Shown here in pieces: positions 42,835 through 47,542 of a DNA stretch of 47,542 nucleotides. The stretch comes from an uncultured Sutterella sp. (lineage in GTDB: Bacteria > Pseudomonadota > Gammaproteobacteria > Burkholderiales > Burkholderiaceae_F). Under the pieces are notes generated by a model that was not told where the DNA came from, did no database searches, and saw only the letters and a program-made list of their open reading frames with translations. Location of the stretch: contig UQTE01000018.1 in assembly GCA_900543805.1 (NCBI GenBank), forward strand, positions 1 through 47,542, read 5' to 3'. The position numbers were made by a program, and so were the translations under genes. Numbering within the stretch: the first letter of the stretch is position 1; each line of letters opens with the position of its first letter.

Positions 42835-44265
42835 ATGCTCGATTCACTGACCCAGCGTCTCTCCAAAGTCGTCAAAACCATGCGCGGTCAAGCGCGTCTG
42901 ACGGAGGCGAACACCAAAGAAATGCTGCGCGAGGTCCGCCTTGCGCTCCTTGAAGCCGACGTCGCGCTGCCCGTCGTGCGGGAAATTCTCGCCCGCATCA
43001 AAGAGAAGGCCATGGGCGAAGAGGTCGTCGGAAACCTCAATCCGGGCCAGGCGCTCGTGGGCGTCGTGCAGCGCGAACTCACCGCCGTGATCGGGGGCGA
43101 CCTCACGCCCGAGGAACGCGGTCTCCGCTTCAACGTGCAGCCCCCCGCCGTGATCCTTCTCGCGGGTCTGCAGGGCGCGGGTAAGACGACGAGCGCCGGG
43201 AAGCTCGCCAAGTACCTGATCGAAGAAAAGAAAAAGAAGGTCCTCACGGTGAGCGCCGACGTCTACCGTCCGGCCGCCATCGATCAGTTGAAGAGCGTCA
43301 CCGCGCAGGCCGGGGCCGAATGGTTCCCGAGCGAAGTGAGCGACAAGCCCCTCGCCATCGCCGAACGCGCCGTCGACTACGCCAAGCGTCACTTCTTCGA
43401 CGTCCTCATCGTCGACACGGCGGGCCGACTCGCCGTAGACGAAGCGATGATGCAGGAGGTGGCCGAGCTCAACGACTTTTTGAAGCCCGCCGAAACGCTT
43501 TTCGTCGTCGACGCGATGCTCGGTCAGGACGCCGTCAACACGGCCAAGGCCTTCAACGAACGCCTCCCCCTCACGGGCATCATCCTCACGAAGATCGACG
43601 GCGACAGCCGCGGCGGCGCGGCGCTTTCCGTGCGCCACGTCACCGGCAAGCCCATCAAGTTCGTCGGCAGCGGCGAAAAGCTCACGGGCTTCGACGCGTT
43701 CGACCCCGAAGCCATGGCTTCGCGCATCCTCGGCATGGGCGACATCGTCGGCCTCGTCAAGGACGTGCAGCGCTCGATCGACACGGCCCAGGCGCAGAAG
43801 TTCGCGGAAAAGCTCACGAAGGGCGACCGCTTCGACCTGAACGACATGAAGGCGCAACTCGTGCAGGTGAGCGGCATGGGGAGCTTCTCCTCCATGCTTG
43901 AAAAACTCCCGGCGCAGTTCCAGCAGGCCGCCTCGAAGGTGAACGACGAAGACGCTCACCGCCAGATCCGCCGCACCATCGGCATCATCGACTCGATGAC
44001 GCCGCAGGAGCGCCGCCGTCCCGAAATCATCAAGGCGAGCCGCAAGCAGCGCATCGCGCGCGGTGCGGGCGTGCCCGTGCAGGAGGTGAACCGCCTCCTC
44101 AAGCAGTACGAACAGATGTCCGACGTCATGAAGCGCATGAAAAAGGGCGGCTTCGGCAAGATGCTCCGCTCCCTTGGAGGCCTCGGCAAGTTCGGCGGCC
44201 TCGGAGGCATGGGCGGCATGGGTGGAATGGGCGGTTTCGGCGGCATGGGCGGATTCGGACGTTGA
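42835..44265 (+). CDS. ffh: Signal recognition particle protein Ffh
   Basis: A 476-residue GTPase that with 4.5S RNA binds signal sequences at the ribosome and brings them to FtsY for membrane insertion. The N domain and GTPase domain have [15 protein letters not shown] near residue 107, [10 protein letters not shown] near 190, and [13 protein letters not shown] near 247. The methionine-rich M domain follows, with [23 protein letters not shown] for RNA binding near 402. The last 40 residues are a glycine-methionine repeat (GGMGG units), extended compared with most homologues. GAGGA lies upstream of the ATG. It overlaps ruvC by four bases. Confidence 0.97.
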   Translation: MLDSLTQRLSKVVKTMRGQARLTEANTKEMLREVRLALLEADVALPVVREILARIKEKAMGEEVVGNLNPGQALVGVVQRELTAVIGGDLTPEERGLRFNVQPPAVILLAGLQGAGKTTSAGKLAKYLIEEKKKKVLTVSADVYRPAAIDQLKSVTAQAGAEWFPSEVSDKPLAIAERAVDYAKRHFFDVLIVDTAGRLAVDEAMMQEVAELNDFLKPAETLFVVDAMLGQDAVNTAKAFNERLPLTGIILTKIDGDSRGGAALSVRHVTGKPIKFVGSGEKLTGFDAFDPEAMASRILGMGDIVGLVKDVQRSIDTAQAQKFAEKLTKGDRFDLNDMKAQLVQVSGMGSFSSMLEKLPAQFQQAASKVNDEDAHRQIRRTIGIIDSMTPQERRRPEIIKASRKQRIARGAGVPVQEVNRLLKQYEQMSDVMKRMKKGGFGKMLRSLGGLGKFGGLGGMGGMGGMGGFGGMGGFGR

Positions 44266-44879
44266 CGACGGAATCTCCCCTTCGCGTCCTCGGCATCGAC
44301 CCGGGGCTCAACCACACGGGCTGGGCGATTCTCGAAGTCCGCTCCGCTCGGGATCCGGCGCTCGTCGCTTCGGGCGTCATCGATCCTCCGAAGGACGCCG
44401 CCATCGTCGAGCGCCTCTGCGCCATCACGACGGGGCTCTCCGACGTGATCGCCCGGCATGCGCCCGAGCTTGCCGCGATCGAACGCGTGTTCGTGAACGT
44501 CAATCCGCAGAGCACCCTTCTGCTCGGACAGGCCCGCGGGGCGGCGATCGTCGCCTGCGGGCTTGCGAAACTTGCGCTCGACGAATTCACGCCTTCCGAA
44601 ATCAAGGAGGCCGTCACGGGCACGGGCCGCGCCGACAAGCTCATGATCGTCAAGATGATCCGCACGCGGCTTTCGGTCGACCGGGACTTTCGTCCCGACG
44701 AAGCCGACGCGGCCGCCGCGGCGCTTTGTCTCATTCAGCGGCTTCCCCTTCGCGCGCTCGAGCGCTCGGGAGGCTCTTCGCGCTCGTTTGCGACGGCCCG
44801 TCGCGGACGCTTCGTGCGGGGCGCCCGGGCGTCCTGGACGAACTTTGCGCAAACCCGAACGAAAAAGGATTCCAAGTGA
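44262..44879 (+). CDS. ruvC: Holliday junction endonuclease RuvC
   Basis: A 205-residue resolvase that cuts Holliday junctions. [15 protein letters not shown] near residue 9 has the first catalytic aspartate, [19 protein letters not shown] near 73 the glutamate, and [11 protein letters not shown] near 144 the final acidic pair. I chose the TTG at 44262, overlapping the ffh stop (TTGA), because no ATG or GTG lies between it and the first motif. The tail of about 40 residues after the last catalytic motif is basic and serine-rich, longer than the E. coli enzyme (173 residues). ruvA begins with a four-base overlap. Confidence 0.93.
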   Translation: MTTESPLRVLGIDPGLNHTGWAILEVRSARDPALVASGVIDPPKDAAIVERLCAITTGLSDVIARHAPELAAIERVFVNVNPQSTLLLGQARGAAIVACGLAKLALDEFTPSEIKEAVTGTGRADKLMIVKMIRTRLSVDRDFRPDEADAAAAALCLIQRLPLRALERSGGSSRSFATARRGRFVRGARASWTNFAQTRTKKDSK

Positions 44880-45448
44880 TCGGACGCATTCACGGAAAAC
44901 TGTTGGAAAAGACGCCGCCCCAGATTCTGGTGGAGGCGGCCGGACTCGGCTATGAAGTCGACGTGCCGATGTCGACCTTCTGCAACCTTCCCGCCGAAGG
45001 AAACGACGTGACGCTCTACACGCACTTCGTCGTGCGCGAAGACGCCATGCTTCTCTACGGCTTTCTCACCGCGTCCGAGCGGGAGACCTTCCGCGCGCTC
45101 CTCAAGGTTTCGGGAATCGGCCCCCGCATCGCGCTCGCTCTCCTCTCGGGGATGACGCCCGACGCGCTCGCCAACGCCGTCGAACGCGGCGAAGCGGGGC
45201 TTCTCACCCGGGTTCCGGGCGTCGGCAAAAAGACGGCCGAGCGCATTCTCCTCGAACTCAAGGGCAAGCTCCACGGCTCGATGACGGGTGCGGGCGCCGT
45301 CCCCGACGACGGCCGCGCCGACATCGTGAGCGCCCTCATCGCGCTCGGCTACTCCGACCGCGACGCCGAAGCCGCCGCGAAGCGCCTCCCTGAAGGGACG
45401 TCCGTCTCGGACGGCATCCGTCAGGCCCTCAAAATGCTCGCCCGATAA
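44876..45448 (+). CDS. ruvA: Holliday junction branch-migration protein RuvA
   Basis: A 190-residue protein whose tetramer binds the four-way junction and loads Ruv[21 protein letters not shown] starts the OB-fold domain, the two helix-hairpin-helix motifs are [19 protein letters not shown] near 72 and [20 protein letters not shown] near 108, and the C-terminal RuvB-binding domain is at about 138-190. The GTG at 44876 overlaps the ruvC stop (GTGA) and has AAGGA seven bases upstream. The frame extends far upstream over ruvC but that part has no homologous sequence. ruvB follows after 12 bases. Confidence 0.95.
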   Translation: MIGRIHGKLLEKTPPQILVEAAGLGYEVDVPMSTFCNLPAEGNDVTLYTHFVVREDAMLLYGFLTASERETFRALLKVSGIGPRIALALLSGMTPDALANAVERGEAGLLTRVPGVGKKTAERILLELKGKLHGSMTGAGAVPDDGRADIVSALIALGYSDRDAEAAAKRLPEGTSVSDGIRQALKMLAR

Positions 45449-45460
45449 GGAGTGCTTGTC

Positions 45461-46495
45461 ATGGACGAACGCGTCATCGATCCCGCCACGCAGAGCCCCA
45501 ACGAAGAAAACGTCGACCGCGCCCTGCGCCCGACGCATCTTTCCGAGTACGTGGGCCAGAAGGCCGTGCGCGAACAGCTCGACATCTTCATCCGTGCGGC
45601 GCGCAAGCGCGGCGAACCGCTCGACCATCTGCTCCTCTTCGGACCGCCCGGGCTCGGAAAGACCACGCTCGCACACATCGTCGCCAACGAAATGGGCGTG
45701 CATCTGCGCCAGACCTCGGGACCGGTTCTCGAGCGCGCGGGCGACCTCGCGGCCATCCTCACGAACCTCGAGCCCAACGACGTGCTCTTCATCGACGAAA
45801 TTCACCGTCTCTCGCCCGTCGTCGAGGAAATTCTCTATCCCGCGCTCGAGGACTATCAGATCGACATCATGATCGGCGAAGGGCCCGCGGCGAGATCGAT
45901 CAAACTCGATCTTCCGCCCTTCACGCTCATCGGCGCCACGACGCGCGCGGGGGCGCTCACGAATCCCCTTCGCGCCCGCTTCGGGATCGTCAACCAGCTG
46001 CAGTTTTATACGCCCGAAGAGTTGGCGCTCATCGTGAAGCGTTCGGCGAAACTTCTCAACATGCCGATCGACGACGAAGGCGCCGCGGAAATCGCGCGCC
46101 GAAGCCGCGGCACGCCGCGCGTCGCGAACCGCCTTCTTCGTCGCGTGCGCGACTACGCGCAGGTGCGCCACGACGGACGCGTGACGCGGGAAGTGGCGCA
46201 GGCCGCCCTCGCGATGCTCGACGTCGACCCCGTGGGACTCGACTTCATCGACACGAAGTTCCTGCGCACGATTCTCGAAAAATTCTCGGGCGGTCCCGTC
46301 GGGATCGACAATCTCGCGGCCGCCGTGGGCGAAGACCGCGAAACGCTCGAGGACGTGGTCGAACCCTATCTCATTCAGCAGGGCTTTCTGCAGCGTACGC
46401 CCCGCGGCCGCATGGCGACCGCCGTGGCCTGGCAGCACTTCGGCCTCACGCCCGCGACCACGAACGAGCCCGTGCTCTCGGATATGCTCTTTTGA
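45461..46495 (+). CDS. ruvB: Holliday junction branch-migration ATPase RuvB
   Basis: A 344-residue AAA+ motor that with RuvA drives branch migration. [20 protein letters not shown] is near residue 20, Walker [13 protein letters not shown] near 63, Walker [13 protein letters not shown] near 107, sensor 1 [19 protein letters not shown] near 155 with the arginine finger, sensor 2 in [19 protein letters not shown] near 210, and a C-terminal winged-helix DNA-binding domain. I chose the ATG at 45461, with AAGGAG eight bases upstream, over a GTG three codons earlier. It is followed after three bases by the convergent membrane-protein gene, with no terminator between. Confidence 0.97.
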   Translation: MDERVIDPATQSPNEENVDRALRPTHLSEYVGQKAVREQLDIFIRAARKRGEPLDHLLLFGPPGLGKTTLAHIVANEMGVHLRQTSGPVLERAGDLAAILTNLEPNDVLFIDEIHRLSPVVEEILYPALEDYQIDIMIGEGPAARSIKLDLPPFTLIGATTRAGALTNPLRARFGIVNQLQFYTPEELALIVKRSAKLLNMPIDDEGAAEIARRSRGTPRVANRLLRRVRDYAQVRHDGRVTREVAQAALAMLDVDPVGLDFIDTKFLRTILEKFSGGPVGIDNLAAAVGEDRETLEDVVEPYLIQQGFLQRTPRGRMATAVAWQHFGLTPATTNEPVLSDMLF

Positions 46496-46498
46496 GCC

Positions 46499-47389
46499 TC
46501 AGCGCACCGCCCTCGCGACGCGCAGGGCGGCGAGCGCCGCCAAGCCCCAGAAAAGGAAGGCGAAGAGAAGCGTCACCGCGTCGCCCGCAAGGAGAAGCTG
46601 CGGCGTACCGAAAAGCGACGCGCCCGACGCCGTGACCACGCTCGCCGCACCGAAGGCGACGCCCACGGGCGCAAAAACCGCGGCGCCCCGCGGCCAGCGC
46701 TCGGAGAAGGGTTTCGCACGGAAAAAGACGAAGCCCGAGAGTCCGAGAAGCGACGCGGCGCCGAAGCCCGGCAAAAGCCCCTTCAAAAGAACGCCGAGCA
46801 CGTCCTGCCCCGAAGCGTCCGTTCCGAAGACGTGCCAGTCGGGCCAGAGAAGGAGCACCCAGGACAAAAAGAGCCAGGCGAGACTGACGACCAGCATCGG
46901 TCCGCGCCAGGGGAAGGTGCCGTCCCGATTGGAGAGGTGATCCATGCCGTCGACGAGCCCCTTGCCACGCTTTTTCGCGCAGAGGGAGGCTGCAAGAAGC
47001 CACGCGGCCGCAATCGAGACGCCGCCCACGATCATCGCGACGAGCGTCGTGCGCACGGCGTAGAGGGTCGGCGTGTGGCCCGCGGGCACCGTGTCGGCCG
47101 TGGCGGCAAGCGCCGCGCCCGTGAGGTCCGTCACGGCGAGCGGAAGCGACCCCGCCGCCTCGCGCACGCCCGCCGTGAAGACGCCCTTCAGAATTGCGTC
47201 GAGAAGGGTCGTCCCGTTCGCGGGAATGGCGTCCGCAAGCGCGGGGAGCATGAGAAGCGCGAGCCACGCGGCCCCCGCTGCGGCGCCAGGCACCTGAAAG
47301 AAGCGCGCGTCGTGCGTGACGCCCGAGAGGGAACGAATCCAAAAACAAAGGGCGCCCAGAAGTGCGGCGCCGAAGAAAAACGAAAGCAT
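46499..47389 (-). CDS. Unassigned multi-span membrane protein
   Basis: A 296-residue protein with about seven hydrophobic segments (near 1-20, 36-54, 112-135, 165-182, 200-222, 235-255 and 268-290), rich in Ala, Gly and Leu. I do not recognise a family. One short stretch, VFGTDASGQDVLGVLLKG near residue 188, looks like the GTDxxGRDVLSRL signature that precedes the core of DppC/OppC-type peptide ABC permeases, but the EAA loop that binds the ATPase is not present afterwards, so it is not a working permease of that type. The coding signal is normal. It stands convergent to ruvB. Its start ATG at 47389 lies some 80 bases from a candidate promoter facing the other way. Confidence 0.6.
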   Translation of the reverse strand: MLSFFFGAALLGALCFWIRSLSGVTHDARFFQVPGAAAGAAWLALLMLPALADAIPANGTTLLDAILKGVFTAGVREAAGSLPLAVTDLTGAALAATADTVPAGHTPTLYAVRTTLVAMIVGGVSIAAAWLLAASLCAKKRGKGLVDGMDHLSNRDGTFPWRGPMLVVSLAWLFLSWVLLLWPDWHVFGTDASGQDVLGVLLKGLLPGFGAASLLGLSGFVFFRAKPFSERWPRGAAVFAPVGVAFGAASVVTASGASLFGTPQLLLAGDAVTLLFAFLFWGLAALAALRVARAVR

Positions 47390-47542
47390 GCGAAAAAAGA
47401 TTTGCGAAGTATTGCCGTCGGATTGCGAATAGTATCATTCCTCGCCCGAGGCGAAACGGCCTCTCTATACTAGAATCGCTTTTTTGAGGCTCTTCGGGGG
47501 TATGTGTGGGTTGAATCGATCCATCAGATACCCTCGGGGCGG
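47390..47542. other. Right-edge intergenic region, possible start of a structured transcript
   Basis: A candidate -10 box TATACT lies at 47466-47471 on the plus strand, without a good -35. The sequence after it has GGGTAT (near 47499) and ATACCC (near 47529) as an inverted pair. The window ends before any gene or complete RNA can be judged. Confidence 0.35.

Overview
The window looks like chromosomal DNA of a host-associated betaproteobacterium of the order Burkholderiales. Sutterellaceae (Sutterella or a close relative) is my best guess, inferred from gene content and not proven. Support comes from high GC, Gram-negative envelope genes (HtpX, LapB, OmpA-type lipid-free peptidoglycan binder, AmpD, Mpl, a SLT transglycosylase), a one-piece tmRNA with a betaproteobacterial-style tag (ANNKRFALAA), and several classic burkholderial gene neighbourhoods: gyrA-serC-cmk-rpsA-ihfB-lapB, ompA-gph, tkt-gap-pgk, mpl-yqiA-RNB nuclease, accB-accC-prmA-DUF3426-PfkB, ypjD/ffh, and ruvC-ruvA-ruvB.

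Layout. 0.3-2.5 kb (minus): htpX and lapB. 2.7-6.1 kb (plus): a lysine riboswitch with an intrinsic terminator, then an APC amino-acid permease and a YtcJ-type amidohydrolase. 6.4-13.2 kb (minus): ihfB, rpsA, cmk, serC, gyrA. 13.4-16.5 kb (plus): an MtaD-like deaminase, an OmpA-domain protein and gph, followed by the tmRNA gene. 17.0-19.3 kb (minus): a three-gene polar amino-acid ABC transporter resembling the cystine system. 19.4-25.2 kb (minus): pepT, pgk, gap, tkt. 25.4-30.1 kb: rsmE, a lytic transglycosylase, a KTSC protein, mgtE and an EamA/DMT exporter in alternating directions. 30.15-30.65 kb: a gene-free block of direct repeats. 30.7-34.7 kb (minus): RNB exoribonuclease, yqiA, mpl. 34.9-40.3 kb (plus): an unassigned protein, accB, accC, prmA, a zinc-ribbon DUF3426 protein and a PfkB kinase. 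40.3-42.6 kb (minus): YggT protein, ampD, a PP0621-like protein, a YpjD/CcsA-like membrane protein. 42.8-46.5 kb (plus): ffh, ruvC, ruvA, ruvB. 46.5-47.4 kb (minus): an unassigned membrane protein.

Most of the window is housekeeping: translation, DNA topology and repair, the lower glycolytic and pentose segment, fatty-acid carboxylase, protein targeting and peptidoglycan recycling. Genes within runs overlap by 4 bases (GTGA, TTGA, ATGA) or lie a few bases apart, so most are probably co-transcribed.

The most interesting points are: (i) the lysine riboswitch, whose five helices can all be paired by eye, in front of a permease-amidohydrolase pair of unknown substrate; (ii) a GyrA with Leu and Met at the two classic quinolone-contact positions; (iii) a 0.5-kb array of GCGTGACCGTTTATGCG-type direct repeats arranged as two diverged copies of a larger unit, possibly the remains of a mobile-element end; (iv) two conserved gene blocks missing from syntenic positions (the aromatic-pathway genes between serC and cmk, and ubiG between ompA and gph). 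I found no CRISPR array, no intact insertion sequence and no tRNA gene.
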